Numbered from the stretch's first letter, positions 1 through 10,814 are shown. The stretch is DNA of 64,000 nucleotides from Nitrospirales bacterium (GCA_021603905.1 BQIU01000009.1:1-64000); one strand, 5' to 3'. The notes: generated from the letters alone by a model not told the origin. Numbers and translations: made by a program.

Positions 1-220
1 TTCTTGCCCGGGAGTATGGTAAAAAGAAAATCAAAATTAATTTTTATCAAGGCGATAATTTTGTTTGTACCATTAATTTCAAAGTCGATGGCTGGACTGG
101 ACATGACTAGTGCACCTGTCATTCTCATGTTCAACAGCGAAGCCATGCACAACAAGCCTGGTGGGTTATCGTGTGCTAGGACAACTGTCATTCGAATAAT
201 CTCGCAACGAAGGTAAAACC

Positions 221-1162
221 ATGAGAAGACTGAAAATTACGGTGGTGGGAGCAGGGAATGTTGGAGGGTCGATCGCTCAACGACTTGCTGAAAAAAATTG
301 GTATGATGTCGTGCTCGTGGATATTGTGGATGGCATGCCACAAGGCAAAGCCTTGGACCTTGCTGAGGCTGGGCCAGTGTGTGGCTATGACTCCAAGATG
401 GTGGGCGCGAATCAGTACGATGAGACCTCGGGATCATCCGTTGTGGTCATCACGTCTGGTATCGCGCGAAAGCCCGGTATGAGTCGTGACGCCTTGATTG
501 AAACAAACACCAAAATTGTTTCGTCTGTGGTGAAGGAAATTGTTCAGCGTTCTCCTGATGCGATCATCATTATTGTGGCCAATCCACTCGATGCGATGAC
601 GTATGTCGCCTATCGCGCGAGCAACTTTCCGAAACAACGAGTACTTGGTATGGCTGGAGTGTTGGATTCTGCTCGTTTTCGAACATTTATTGCTGAAGAA
701 TTACGTGTCTCAGTGGATAATGTGCAAGCCATGGTTCTGGGAGGCCATGGAGATGCGATGGTGCCGTTGATTCGATACACCACGGTCGCGGGTCGTCCGC
801 TTGATGAGTGGATGTCTAAAGATAGGCTTGAGGCACTCGTCAAACGAACACGACAGGGTGGTGCGGAAATCGTCAATTTGCTCAAAACCGGGAGTGCCTA
901 TTATGCTCCTGCCGCTTCTGCCGTTGAAATGGTTGAAGCGATTGTGCGGGATCAAAAGAAAATCCTTCCCTGTGCAACGCTGTGTGAGGGAGAATATGGA
1001 TTTGATGGGGTATTTATGGGAGTCCCTGTGAAATTAGGCGGAGGGGGTGTAGAAGAAATTATTGAATATCAACTCACGCCAGAAGAAAAAGCTGCTCTTC
1101 AAGTATCGGGTAAGGCAGTCCAGGATTTATGTCAAAAAGTCGACCTACTTCTTGTGACATAA
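221..1162 (+). CDS. mdh: Malate dehydrogenase (lactate/malate dehydrogenase family)
   Basis: 313 aa; N-terminal Rossmann motif [62 protein letters not shown]. Confidence 0.95.
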   Translation: MRRLKITVVGAGNVGGSIAQRLAEKNWYDVVLVDIVDGMPQGKALDLAEAGPVCGYDSKMVGANQYDETSGSSVVVITSGIARKPGMSRDALIETNTKIVSSVVKEIVQRSPDAIIIIVANPLDAMTYVAYRASNFPKQRVLGMAGVLDSARFRTFIAEELRVSVDNVQAMVLGGHGDAMVPLIRYTTVAGRPLDEWMSKDRLEALVKRTRQGGAEIVNLLKTGSAYYAPAASAVEMVEAIVRDQKKILPCATLCEGEYGFDGVFMGVPVKLGGGGVEEIIEYQLTPEEKAALQVSGKAVQDLCQKVDLLLVT

Positions 1163-1410
1163 CTATCTTGTTCTCACGCATTCGGTAGATTCCTGACAAT
1201 TTATTTTCTATCTTTATTCATTCCCGTGGAGAATAAGGCCTATGAATTTTGAGCCGGTAGGTCCTATGGCTGATTCAGTTATATCGAAACGATAAAGCGC
1301 CAACTTGTACAATGTTGATATCCAACACGTGAGATAATACGTTAATCATTGTCAGTACATCCAAGCGGGCATAATTTTCCAATATTTATTTATAGTGGGT
1401 CATGACGTAG

Positions 1411-1542
1411 GGTACTTGGATACCTATAATAAAGGCATCAAAGGTTTAAGTCGCCACTATTGACTGCCCATTATTTACGCTTGGTCTTGTGAACAATCGT
1501 CTCCAATGTCTGGCTTGACTGGAACTTATTTGGATTCGCTAT
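1411..1542 (+). repeat. Dispersed intergenic repeat, copy A (inverted relative to copy B at 18069-18294)
   Basis: Blocks GGTACTTGGATACC..AATAAAGGCATCAAA..TTAAGTCGCCA, TTACGCTTGGTCTTGTGAAC.ATCGT and ACTGGAACTTATTTGGATTCGCTAT match the reverse complement of 18069-18294 in the same order. Confidence 0.8.
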
Positions 1543-1814
1543 GGTAGTATGAAACAGATTACTCGGTAGAAATCGTAGATTATTAGGTGTGATAGAACAA
1601 GAGTATGAGGCCTGACTCTAACGCATTGACAATCCGTGAGTTTTATATAATGACGCGCTTGACGGCATCAGAGATTGAGCCGTATAGTTGGTGAATTGTG
1701 CCAAATAAATTCTTTTATCAATATCCAACCAACTATAGAATCTAGTACATGTATCCAAGTGTTCGAGGGAAGGCCTACGCCTCAAATGTCTAAAATTATT
1801 TAAATCGGGTACAT

Positions 1815-3110
1815 GTGAGTGAGACGAAGATGACTGAACAACCAACCATAGCTGCTCGAGTGCTAGTCGGTGTTGAGGACGAGCCGTGGAAAGTTGAGCC
1901 GTATATGCGTCGTGGCGGATATGAAGCGTGGAAAACTTGCGTATTGAAAGAGGATCGTGAGTCAGTGATTTCTGTACTCAAGCATGCCCATCTTCGCGGT
2001 CGCGGTGGTGCAGGGTTTCCCACAGGCATTAAATGGGAAAAGGTGTTTAACCACCGAGAGAAAGAACGATATTTTGTCTGTAATGCCGGTGAGCATGAGC
2101 CAGGAACCTTCAAAGATCGCTATCTTCTCAAAAACTACCCACATCAATTACTTGAAGGCTGTCTTATCGGGGCGTTTACCGTGAACGCGAAAAAGGCCTT
2201 TATTTATCTGAATGCGGAATTTGAAGAAGAGCGTGCAAATTTTGAGAAGGCTATTGATGAAGCGCGTTCAAAGGGATTGATCGGGAAAAATATTCTGGGA
2301 ACCTCCCTTGATCTCGATCTAGAAATATTTGATGGACATGGAAGTTATGTGGCTGGTGAAGAAACGGCCATGTTGGAATCGATGCAAGGCCGGCCTGCAC
2401 AACCAAAACAGAAACCTCCATTTTATCCAACGGAATTTGGCCTCTACGGCAAGCCGACGTTGGTGAATAATGTGGAGACGTTATCAAATATTCCCGCAAT
2501 TCTGCGGAATGGTGCCGGATGGTTTATGCAGGTTGGGACCGAGAAAAGCCCAGGAACTATGCTATTTTCACTCAGTGGGGCCATCAATCGTCCTGGAGTC
2601 TATGAACTTCCAATGGGTACCCCCATTCGTTACCTTATCGAAGAATGTGGCGGAGGAATTCCAAATGGTCGGGGACTCAAGGCTGTCTTTCCGGGTGGAC
2701 CATCGTTTGCGATGATTGGGCCTGATCAACTTGATTTGCCTATGGATTTTGATTCGCTCAAAAAGGCTGGTACCGGGTTAGGATCTGCTGGAGTCATTGT
2801 GGTTGATGACGCGACCTGCATGGTCGCACAAACGCTAAAGCTCTCGAAATTTTTTGAGGTCGAAAGTTGTGGCCAATGTCCACCTTGTCGGATTGGAACC
2901 GGTGAGTTGGCCAAATTGGTTGAGAAAATTGAAGAAGGCAATGGGACGCAGAAAGACCTGGATCAGCTCTTACAAATTTGCGGATTTGTCAAAGGCACAG
3001 GGTTCTGTACCCTTGTGACGGGGGCGTCAGTCTTAGTCCAAAATAGCTTGCGAATGTTCAAGCAGGAATACGAAGAACATATCAAACTTCAGCATTGCCC
3101 TTTTAACTAA
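1815..3110 (+). CDS. nuoF: NADH-quinone oxidoreductase subunit F-like flavoprotein
   Basis: LRGRGGAGFPTGIKWEKV, YFVCNAGEHEPGTFKDR, GSYVAGEETAMLESMQGRPAQPKQKPPFP-type motif and ESCGQCPPCRIGTGEL 4Fe-4S motif. Confidence 0.9.
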   Translation: MSETKMTEQPTIAARVLVGVEDEPWKVEPYMRRGGYEAWKTCVLKEDRESVISVLKHAHLRGRGGAGFPTGIKWEKVFNHREKERYFVCNAGEHEPGTFKDRYLLKNYPHQLLEGCLIGAFTVNAKKAFIYLNAEFEEERANFEKAIDEARSKGLIGKNILGTSLDLDLEIFDGHGSYVAGEETAMLESMQGRPAQPKQKPPFYPTEFGLYGKPTLVNNVETLSNIPAILRNGAGWFMQVGTEKSPGTMLFSLSGAINRPGVYELPMGTPIRYLIEECGGGIPNGRGLKAVFPGGPSFAMIGPDQLDLPMDFDSLKKAGTGLGSAGVIVVDDATCMVAQTLKLSKFFEVESCGQCPPCRIGTGELAKLVEKIEEGNGTQKDLDQLLQICGFVKGTGFCTLVTGASVLVQNSLRMFKQEYEEHIKLQHCPFN

Positions 3111-3150
3111 CAGACTGTTCATGATGACTCATTGAGACTTTTTAATTTCG

Positions 3151-3507
3151 ATGCCTCGTGTGACTTTTATACATCCTGAAGGGAAAAGTGGTGATGTTCC
3201 CGAGAATCTCACGTTGTTAGAGGCTGCTGACGTTCTCGGTTTTCCTCTGACTCATGATTGCGGCGGCAACGCTTCGTGTACGACGTGCCGGGTTGATGTT
3301 GCTATGGGTGAAGATAATCTTTCTGAGATTGACTTTGAAGAGCAGGATCTTTTGGATCGGGAGGCACTCACCGAGTCCTATCACCGACTGGGATGCCAAG
3401 CTCGCATATTGGGTGATGTGATGGTGCAAGTTCCTGAACAAAAGTGGGGAGACACCACATTGAACGATCAAGATTCCAGTTTGAATAACCCCAGTACACC
3501 CCAGTAA
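3151..3507 (+). CDS. 2Fe-2S ferredoxin
   Basis: 118 aa with CGGNASCTTC and a downstream Cys (LGCQARI), typical of adrenodoxin/isc-type ferredoxins. Confidence 0.88.
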   Translation: MPRVTFIHPEGKSGDVPENLTLLEAADVLGFPLTHDCGGNASCTTCRVDVAMGEDNLSEIDFEEQDLLDREALTESYHRLGCQARILGDVMVQVPEQKWGDTTLNDQDSSLNNPSTPQ

Positions 3508-3584
3508 CGTCGAAGCAAACCCTCTGAGATCCCCTCGCCCATTAGAGCAATATGTCTTCACATGGCTTGATTTGGAAATAAGAC

Positions 3585-3998
3585 ATGGCAACACAGGTAA
3601 TGATGACTCAGGTTTATTATTTTTCAGCTGCACACCGGCTGCATACTGAAGAGTTGAGTGCTGAGGTCAATCAAAAGATATTTGGAAAATGCAACAATCC
3701 TCATGGTCATGGTCACAACTATACCGTGTTAGTGACTGTGAGTAATGAAGCCGAACCGCATAATGTCATGATAGATCGCGAAGCCCTTGATCAATTAGTT
3801 CGAGCACGGATTGTTGACCGCTTTGATCATCAACATTTGAACCATGATCCGGCCTTTCAGAATGTGGTGACCACAGGTGAAAATCTTGCCAAACTCATTT
3901 GGGATTTATTAGTCAAAGAAATTCCTGATGGCCAGTTACAAAAAATTGGCGTGATTGAAACTCGTGATAACTATTTTGAGTATACGGGTAACCGTTAA
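3585..3998 (+). CDS. 6-pyruvoyl-tetrahydropterin synthase / 6-carboxytetrahydropterin synthase family (start may be 3603)
   Basis: FSAAHRL, FGKCNNPHGHGHNYTV, DHQHLN and ETRDNYFEY motifs of the PTPS/QueD family. Confidence 0.9.
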   Translation: MATQVMMTQVYYFSAAHRLHTEELSAEVNQKIFGKCNNPHGHGHNYTVLVTVSNEAEPHNVMIDREALDQLVRARIVDRFDHQHLNHDPAFQNVVTTGENLAKLIWDLLVKEIPDGQLQKIGVIETRDNYFEYTGNR

Positions 3999-4040
3999 GT
4001 AAGCTATTTGTCGGTACGATATTTTGACAGAAGATGACCA

Positions 4041-4694
4041 TTGCTAAAGAGAAAGGATAGGCCCAAGTCTATGGGGAAAAAACGCGTTAGCACGGGTTCT
4101 CGAAAACCCAAGGTCACCTCTGAGGCCATCGTCAAAGAGGTTCAATACACAAAATTAGAATCGACCGTTCACACGTTACTGCAGCAGCTTGGCGAAGACT
4201 CGACACGTCATGGTCTTCACGATACGCCTAAGAGAGTCGCCAAAGCTCTCACGTTTTTAACCAAAGGGTATCAACAAGATATTGATGTTCTCCTCAATGG
4301 TGCGTTGTTTCCGATTGACTACGACGAAATGGTCATCGTGAAAGATATCGATTTTTATAGTTTGTGCGAACATCATATGTTGCCATTTTTCGGAAAATGT
4401 CATGTCGGGTATATCCCTCGTAAGCATGTGGTGGGGCTTAGCAAAATTCCTCGACTTGTTGATGCGTTCAGCCATCGCCTCCAAGTGCAAGAGCGTCTGA
4501 CAGTACAAATTGCCAAGACGCTTCAGGAAAAACTCAATCCTCATGGCGTTGGAGTGGTCATTGAAGCTCGTCATTTGTGTATGAGCATGCGAGGTGTAGA
4601 AAAACAAAATACGATTGCGGTCACCAGTGAAATGCAAGGGGTTTTCCGAAAGCAACAGCAAACGCGGGAAGAATTTCTCAAGCTTATTCGTTAA
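4041..4694 (+). CDS. folE: GTP cyclohydrolase I (start possibly at internal ATG ~4071)
   Basis: [67 protein letters not shown]. Confidence 0.95.
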   Translation: MLKRKDRPKSMGKKRVSTGSRKPKVTSEAIVKEVQYTKLESTVHTLLQQLGEDSTRHGLHDTPKRVAKALTFLTKGYQQDIDVLLNGALFPIDYDEMVIVKDIDFYSLCEHHMLPFFGKCHVGYIPRKHVVGLSKIPRLVDAFSHRLQVQERLTVQIAKTLQEKLNPHGVGVVIEARHLCMSMRGVEKQNTIAVTSEMQGVFRKQQQTREEFLKLIR

Positions 4695-5009
4695 AGTTGA
4701 CCAAGCCCAGGCCAAAAGTATTGAAGTTGATTGACCCGTCTCATGGAAGAGAGTATGATCACTTACATTAATTGGGTATTTTCATATTCCATGGATGGGA
4801 CCGTTGCGCAGGAGGCGCTGGTCTAATACCGTTTCATTTTTCAACAAACGTCATGAACGTTTCAGATGCAACTGGCCAAAACGTAAATGAGACGGCAGGG
4901 GTTTTTTGAGTCTGGTTTTCCATTTGAATAGAATCAGGTCTGTCTCTTTTGATTATGCTTTTAAGGACAAAGTGTCTGTAACTTGAATCTTGTAAGTCTC
5001 TCCGCTTTT

Positions 5010-5861
5010 TCATTCCTTTTCATTCCGAAATCTCATCCCATCATTTTCTGACTTTTTAAATCCTTTGCCCTGAATATTCCCAGAGAGAAATGTCTTTAAC
5101 GCCTGATTAAAGGTTTCAGGTTGTTCATAGTTCGAGATGTGCCCGGCGTGAGAAATGGTGACAAGTTGACCTTGAGGAATGCGTTCCGCCATGTAGTGAG
5201 ATTCTGATGGTGGCGTGGCAACGTCATTTTCACCAACAATCACGAGAGTCGGACAGGAAATTTTCGACAAAAGAGATGTTGAGTCGGGTCGTGCGGCCAT
5301 GGCCATGAGATCGACGATGATGCCTGCAGATTGATTCTTCAGAATCATCGTCCGGACTTCTTCGACAAGATCTTTTCGATTTTCAGTGGTTGTAGCTGAA
5401 AGAAGCTTGGGGATCATCAGATCCGCAATGGCTGTTGGCCCTTGGGTGTGTGCCGTTTGCGCCATGGCTAATCGTCCAGCCTTTCCCTCTTCATTGTCTG
5501 CCTGAGCACGAGTGTCTGCGAGAACCAGTGCTGATACCATAGCGGGGAATTGTCGGTAGAACGCCAAAAGTGTATACCCTCCCATGGAGAGCCCAATAAA
5601 TGTCGCGTGGTGAATGTCTAAATGACATAACAATTCATAGACATCTTTTGCATAGTCCTCCAGCGTGAAATTCCACAGTTGCGTGTCAGATTCTCCATGT
5701 CCACGGAGGTCGAGTGTGATGACACGATACTGTTGTTCGAAAACGGCAACTTGTGGTTTCCACATCTCATGCGATAACGGAAATGCATGGATGAAGACGA
5801 GCGGATGACCTTGGCCTGAATCAGTATAAGCGATATTAATCCCATTAATTGGTGTCTTCAT
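5010..5861 (-). CDS. Alpha/beta hydrolase
   Basis: VFIHAFPLSHEMW, DLRGHGESD, GLSMGGYTLL nucleophile elbow, GENDVATPP, HAGHISNYEQPE. Start placed at the internal ATG (MKTPINGINIAY). Confidence 0.9.
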   Translation of the reverse strand: MKTPINGINIAYTDSGQGHPLVFIHAFPLSHEMWKPQVAVFEQQYRVITLDLRGHGESDTQLWNFTLEDYAKDVYELLCHLDIHHATFIGLSMGGYTLLAFYRQFPAMVSALVLADTRAQADNEEGKAGRLAMAQTAHTQGPTAIADLMIPKLLSATTTENRKDLVEEVRTMILKNQSAGIIVDLMAMAARPDSTSLLSKISCPTLVIVGENDVATPPSESHYMAERIPQGQLVTISHAGHISNYEQPETFNQALKTFLSGNIQGKGFKKSENDGMRFRNEKE

Positions 5862-6081
5862 ACTTTCTCTCCTTCTGATTATACCCATATGTCACGGTGA
5901 GGATGGCGAGACGAACCTTCCCCTTCGCTTTTTTCGATGCCTTGTCTTAACATGTTTCTTTTGTATGATGAAATCATATTATTTTTTCTTTCAACTCTAC
6001 TTCCTCTATGAATACAGGCTTGTTATGGGTTTTTGTGCCAATCTTATGTAGATGTCATGAACTTTTAGGGGGAGTTGAGCT

Positions 6082-6804
6082 ATGAAACTTCGATGGATAG
6101 GGGTTTTGTGTGTGTGGTCGATAGTGTGCTGGAATGCTTCAGCTTTTGCTGTAACTCTGACAAATTCTGTGTCCGCATTCTCCGGCAATCAAGGACAAAA
6201 TGGTTGGTTTTACGGATTTATCGATCAGACTGCAGGGAGGAGTTTTGAACAATTCGACACCTTTCTGCCTGGAGCCAATAGATGGGCGGCTTCAACTGCA
6301 CAAATTGGATCGAACAACAATGAATTTTTAACGTTGAATTCAATGGGTGGACATCCAACTGGCTTAGGCCCCGATGCACAGGATGCCGTCATCTTAGCCG
6401 TGCGACGATACGTGAGTCCTGTGAATGGGAATGTGGATATTGCATTTGATCTGCGTAAGCAAAATATTCTGAATCCCAATGGAGGTGGTATTACTGGCCG
6501 TATCCTGGTGGATGGAACGGAAGTGTTTTCTCAATTTATTGCCAATATGGATGGAGTAGGAGTGCAGCAAACCATAACCCAGTCTCTCTTGCTCGGTTCT
6601 ACCGTTGACTTTGTGATCGATCCCACCGGGATCGCAAATGGTCCAAATAGTGAATTGTCTGCCCGCGCCGACGGCACCATTTTTTCAGGTATACTTTCAA
6701 CTGATACTATTCCTCCCAATGCCGTTCCTGAGCCTTCTACGTTACTATTGTTTGGTACAGGCCTTGTGGGAATGATCGGGTGGCGTTTACGGCATTCGTT
6801 CTAG
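6082..6804 (+). CDS. PEP-CTERM sorting-domain protein
   Basis: Signal peptide and C-terminal VPEPSTLLLFGTGLVGMIGWRLRH. Confidence 0.88.
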   Translation: MKLRWIGVLCVWSIVCWNASAFAVTLTNSVSAFSGNQGQNGWFYGFIDQTAGRSFEQFDTFLPGANRWAASTAQIGSNNNEFLTLNSMGGHPTGLGPDAQDAVILAVRRYVSPVNGNVDIAFDLRKQNILNPNGGGITGRILVDGTEVFSQFIANMDGVGVQQTITQSLLLGSTVDFVIDPTGIANGPNSELSARADGTIFSGILSTDTIPPNAVPEPSTLLLFGTGLVGMIGWRLRHSF

Positions 6805-6828
6805 AATCCCCAGGCTAGATTATTAAAA

Positions 6829-6870
6829 AGAGCCCTCTCTCTTACAATCAAGAGAGGGCTCTTTTTTTTA
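6829..6870 (+). terminator. Rho-independent terminator downstream of the PEP-CTERM gene
   Basis: Perfect 12-bp stem AGAGCCCTCTCT / AGAGAGGGCTCT with a 10-nt loop followed by a T-run. Confidence 0.92.
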
Positions 6871-7057
6871 TTTATCGCATAGGTCAAGTTTTCTGAGTCC
6901 GTCCATCAGGCACCCTCCCTCTAGTTTTGAGTAATTAACCGTCACCCTCTTCGGATACCACCAATACAAAGATAGACCGTCAGGTTGTCCTCATCTGCAA
7001 AACTGCTCTATTCTATACGTGTAAATGGACCAAGAATTTGCGTTTGCTAAGTGAGAG

Positions 7058-8368
7058 ATGACGATGTCTACTTCCTCTGAACAGTCGAATCTGTTTCCGG
7101 CTGAGAATAAGGCGTCTCTAGTACCCGTGCCCTTGGCTGATCGAATGCGTCCTCGAGACTTCTCGGAATTTGTCGGGCAAGATGAGGTGCTTGGTGATGA
7201 GACGTCATTACGACGTGCGATCGAACTTGATCGGCTCCCTTCACTCATCATCTGGGGACCTCCAGGGTCTGGGAAAACGACGTTGGCCGGGTTGATTGCC
7301 CGCAACGTTCAAGGAGAGTTTGTGCCATTTTCTGCCGTATTGAATGGTGTTCCGGAATTGCGCACGATTCTGAAAACGGCCAGGCAGCGACGTACAGTCT
7401 CCGGGCAGAAAACTGTACTATTTGTTGATGAAATTCACCGATTTAATAAAGCGCAGCAAGATGCGTTTCTTCCTCATGTCGAACGTGGCGATATTACGCT
7501 CATAGGAGCTACCACGCAGAATCCGTCGTTCGAAGTGATCGCTCCCTTGCTTTCGCGTTCACTCGTCGTCACCTTGCGACAACTGTCTGATGAGTCCATG
7601 GGACAGATCTTAGATCGAGCTCTGACGGATGCCGAACGTGGTGTTGGTGCCGCCCACATTTCGCTCACGCCTGAAGCCCGTTCAATGCTCATTCGGTATG
7701 GCAATGGAGACGCTCGCTCAATGCTGACAGCCCTGGAGTTTGTCGTCAATCAATTGAAGCCTTCGGAAGATGTGCCTGCTGCCATTGGGTTGGAAGCCGT
7801 AGAAGCAGCGCTACAGAAAAAGGCGCTTCGATATGATCGAGATGGTGAAGAGCATTTCAACCTGATCTCAGCTTACATTAAAAGCATGCGGGATTCAGAT
7901 TCAGATGGAGCCTTATATTGGCTCGCACGGATGTTAGAGGGAGGCGAAGATCCAAAGTTTATTGCTCGACGTCAACTGATCTTTGCATCAGAAGATGTCG
8001 GGGATGCCAATCCGCAAGCTTTGCTGATCGCTTCTGCGGTGTTCAAAGCGACTGAAGTGATTGGACCGCCAGAAGTTCATATTAATCTTGCGCAGGGAAC
8101 CACCTATTTAGCGTGCAGTGCCAAGAGCAATGCATCGTATGTTGGGTTGAAAGAAGCCATGAAGGATGCGAAAGAGTTTGGCAATTTACCTGTCCCTCTC
8201 CATCTTCGAAATGCGGCAACGTCATTGATGAAGGGCATGGGCTATGGCAAAGGGTATCGATATGCTCATGATGATCCTCAGGCGAAGACCGAGCAAGATC
8301 ATTTGCCGCAAGAATTACAGGGAAAGCGATATTATCGACCAAAAACTGATGACAAGGAATCCAATTGA
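7058..8368 (+). CDS. rarA: Replication-associated recombination protein A (RarA/MgsA, AAA+)
   Basis: ADRMRPRDFSEFVGQDEVLG, IIWGPPGSGKTTLA, FVDEIHRFNKAQQDAFLPHVE, IGATTQNPSFE. Confidence 0.95.
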   Translation: MTMSTSSEQSNLFPAENKASLVPVPLADRMRPRDFSEFVGQDEVLGDETSLRRAIELDRLPSLIIWGPPGSGKTTLAGLIARNVQGEFVPFSAVLNGVPELRTILKTARQRRTVSGQKTVLFVDEIHRFNKAQQDAFLPHVERGDITLIGATTQNPSFEVIAPLLSRSLVVTLRQLSDESMGQILDRALTDAERGVGAAHISLTPEARSMLIRYGNGDARSMLTALEFVVNQLKPSEDVPAAIGLEAVEAALQKKALRYDRDGEEHFNLISAYIKSMRDSDSDGALYWLARMLEGGEDPKFIARRQLIFASEDVGDANPQALLIASAVFKATEVIGPPEVHINLAQGTTYLACSAKSNASYVGLKEAMKDAKEFGNLPVPLHLRNAATSLMKGMGYGKGYRYAHDDPQAKTEQDHLPQELQGKRYYRPKTDDKESN

Positions 8369-8443
8369 CCAACAGGGGTTTTTTATGTGTAGAAACTGGC
8401 GAGATGACTCCTGGAAAATACGACGTGCTGTTCCTCATCATGT

Positions 8444-10306
8444 TCAAGATGTGAGTTTTTTAAATTGTTCTTTGGACGTCTCTAATTGTGTTGAGAGTTC
8501 AGACCACTTGGCTGTCAATTTTTCAAGTTCGTGTCCCCATTTATCCCGTTCCTGGTGTAGTGTATTCCACCGACTATAGTCTTGGTATGTTGCGGGATCC
8601 GCGAGTTCTTTGTCTCGTTGGGCGATATGTCCCTCAAGCTTGGTAATTTCTTCTTCAGCTTTACTCACCTGTTTTTCGACCCGTGCCACTGTTTTGGAGA
8701 GTTCACGTCGAGAAGGGCTTTTGATGGAGGGTTCAGCTGATGATCCATTGGAAGATTGAGGCTTGGGTTGTTTGGACTGACTATGCTGTTTCGTGGGTTT
8801 CGCGACATCAATGGGTTGCGTTGATTGTTTGATTGATTCCCATTCCTGAGCGCGTTTCCAGAGGTAGTATTCGTAGTCGCCAATGTAGTCCCTGGCTTTT
8901 CCCTCATCAATTTCTACAATGCGTGTCGCGGCGCGAGAGAGAAAGACGGGGTCATGCGAAATGAAAACAATAGTCCCTGGGAAAGTGGAGAGGGCATCGG
9001 TGAGCACATCGACTGAGGTTGGATCGAGATGGTTCGTCGGCTCATCGAGCAGTAAGGTGTTGGCTGGTTCAATCAGCATTCGTGCCAGAGCCACGCGATT
9101 TCGTTCTCCTCCACTGAGCGCTTTGATCGGCTTTTTTTGATCATTTCCGGAAAATAAAAACACGCCTGCAATGCTGCGTAAGAAGTTCATTTCGACTTGA
9201 GGCGCCGCTTCTTCAAGTGATTCGAGTATCGAATGTTCGGGGTTGAGAATTTCGGCTTGATGCTGTGCAAAGTAATGCACAGAGACTTCGTGTCCTAACG
9301 TTCTCGAACCTTGTTCAAATTCCAAGACGCCGGCCAAAATTTTGAGGAGCGTTGATTTTCCTGCCCCGTTTTCACCAACCAGTGCAACCTTTTGTCCTCT
9401 CGCAATGGAAAAATCAATCCCTTCATAAATGACTTTTTCCCCGTAGGCTTTATGAATATCTTGTAACTCGATCACCTGCTTCCCGCTAGGCCGTGGTTCT
9501 GGAAATTTGAAGCGAATGCGTTTCCCGTCACGCTTACGATCGATGAGTTTGACTTTTTCCAGTTGTTTGATGCGGGATTGCACTTGGCTGGCCTTGTTGG
9601 CCTGGTAGCGAAACCGATCGACGAACGTTTGGACGCGCGCAACCTCCTTGGCCTGTCGATTCGCGGCTGACGTTTCTTGAGCATCCCGTTCTGCCCGCAA
9701 TTTTTGAAAGCTGGTGTAGTTGCCACGATATTCTTGGATCGTGTAATTCCGTAATTCCCAGATGTGCGTCACCATTCGGTCTAAAAATCTTGTATCATGA
9801 CTGATCATGACCAGCGTCATTCTGGCGGATAACAGAAAGTTTTCGAGCCAGGATTGTGTCGCTTGATCGAGGTGGTTCGTCGGTTCGTCTAACATGAGGA
9901 CATCCGGCTCCGAAAGCAGTAAATGCGCCAGAGCCACACGCATACGATATCCGCCGGATAACGTGCTCATGCTCCTGTCCCAGTCGCCTTCACCCAACCC
10001 GAGTCCCGTGAGGATTCGTTTCGCCTCATGTTCGGGGTATTCGTTACGGTGGGTAGCTTCAATAATGGTTCGACCGGGAAGGGTTTCGAGCTCTTGGGGG
10101 AGATACCCTATTTTTAAGTGAGGGCGTTTTCGAACCCTGCCTTCGTCAGGGTCGTCCGTTCCGATGATCATGCGAAGTAATGTGGTTTTGCCTGTGCCGT
10201 TGGGGCCGACGATCCCAATTCGAGTATCAGGGCGCAGGTGAGCCGAGGCTTTGTCGAATAAGGTTTTTGTGGGATATTCCTTCGTGAGGCTTTCGATATG
10301 AAACAT
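8444..10306 (-). CDS. ABC-F family ATPase
   Basis: Two Walker A motifs (GPNGTGKTT, GENGAGKST), two LSGG signatures, LLLDEPTNHLD, linker and C-terminal coiled coil. Confidence 0.93.
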   Translation of the reverse strand: MFHIESLTKEYPTKTLFDKASAHLRPDTRIGIVGPNGTGKTTLLRMIIGTDDPDEGRVRKRPHLKIGYLPQELETLPGRTIIEATHRNEYPEHEAKRILTGLGLGEGDWDRSMSTLSGGYRMRVALAHLLLSEPDVLMLDEPTNHLDQATQSWLENFLLSARMTLVMISHDTRFLDRMVTHIWELRNYTIQEYRGNYTSFQKLRAERDAQETSAANRQAKEVARVQTFVDRFRYQANKASQVQSRIKQLEKVKLIDRKRDGKRIRFKFPEPRPSGKQVIELQDIHKAYGEKVIYEGIDFSIARGQKVALVGENGAGKSTLLKILAGVLEFEQGSRTLGHEVSVHYFAQHQAEILNPEHSILESLEEAAPQVEMNFLRSIAGVFLFSGNDQKKPIKALSGGERNRVALARMLIEPANTLLLDEPTNHLDPTSVDVLTDALSTFPGTIVFISHDPVFLSRAATRIVEIDEGKARDYIGDYEYYLWKRAQEWESIKQSTQPIDVAKPTKQHSQSKQPKPQSSNGSSAEPSIKSPSRRELSKTVARVEKQVSKAEEEITKLEGHIAQRDKELADPATYQDYSRWNTLHQERDKWGHELEKLTAKWSELSTQLETSKEQFKKLTS

Positions 10307-10407
10307 GGGTTAACGCATTTTTCCTATGATACGGCGATCTCAGCGTTCATCAGAATGTAAACAGATAAAGGTGAAGCTCGCTGAAGTGTCTGTACTGAGG
10401 TAATATT

Positions 10408-10483
10408 TGGTGGAGCTGGCCGGGATTGAACCGGCGACCTCGTGAATGCCATTCACGCGCGCTCCCAACTGCGCCACAGCCCC
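10408..10483 (-). tRNA. tRNA-Ala(GGC)
   Basis: Reverse complement GGGGCTGTGGCGCAGTTGGGAGCGCGCGTGAATGGCATTCACGAGGTCGCCGGTTCGATCCCGGCCAGCTCCACCA folds as a cloverleaf; anticodon loop ATGGCAT; CCA encoded. Confidence 0.96.
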
Positions 10484-10700
10484 ACACGCAAGGATGATGC
10501 TAGCATGGGATGTGGTGCCGGTCAAGGTAAGGAACCGCGTAAATCCTGTGGTGCACGGCGTAAAATGGTGAAGTGCGGAGGATGTCGAGAGGGGATTTTT
10601 GAGTAAATGACGGCTAAGCTTCTGTCCAAGTGAACCAAATTAAAACAACGTGTGGGTCTAGCATGGGGGGCTGGGCTATGGGTTTGACTATGTTTGTATA

Positions 10701-10729
10701 TTGACAAAGTTTATCGTGCGACATACGAT
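10701..10729 (+). promoter_or_regulatory. Sigma-70-type promoter upstream of purA
   Basis: TTGACA, 17-nt spacer, TACGAT. Confidence 0.7.
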
Positions 10730-10738
10730 GACACTGGC

Positions 10739-10770
10739 AGCTCTGGCAAGTCGTTTGTCAGAGCTTTTTT
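10739..10770 (+). terminator. Terminator-like hairpin between the purA promoter and start codon
   Basis: Stem AGCTCTG / CAGAGCT followed by TTTTTT. Confidence 0.6.
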
Positions 10771-10814
10771 GTTTGTGATTTTTTTGCACAGGTCATCAAC
10801 GGTAGGATGGTTCT

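Noticed and set aside
4-216. 70-aa ORF at the window start
   Set aside because: No recognisable domain; too short and at the edge to support.
1411-1426. GGATACC in the dispersed repeat as a further GTATC operator
   Set aside because: No second half-site at N6 spacing and no 21-bp tandem arrangement.
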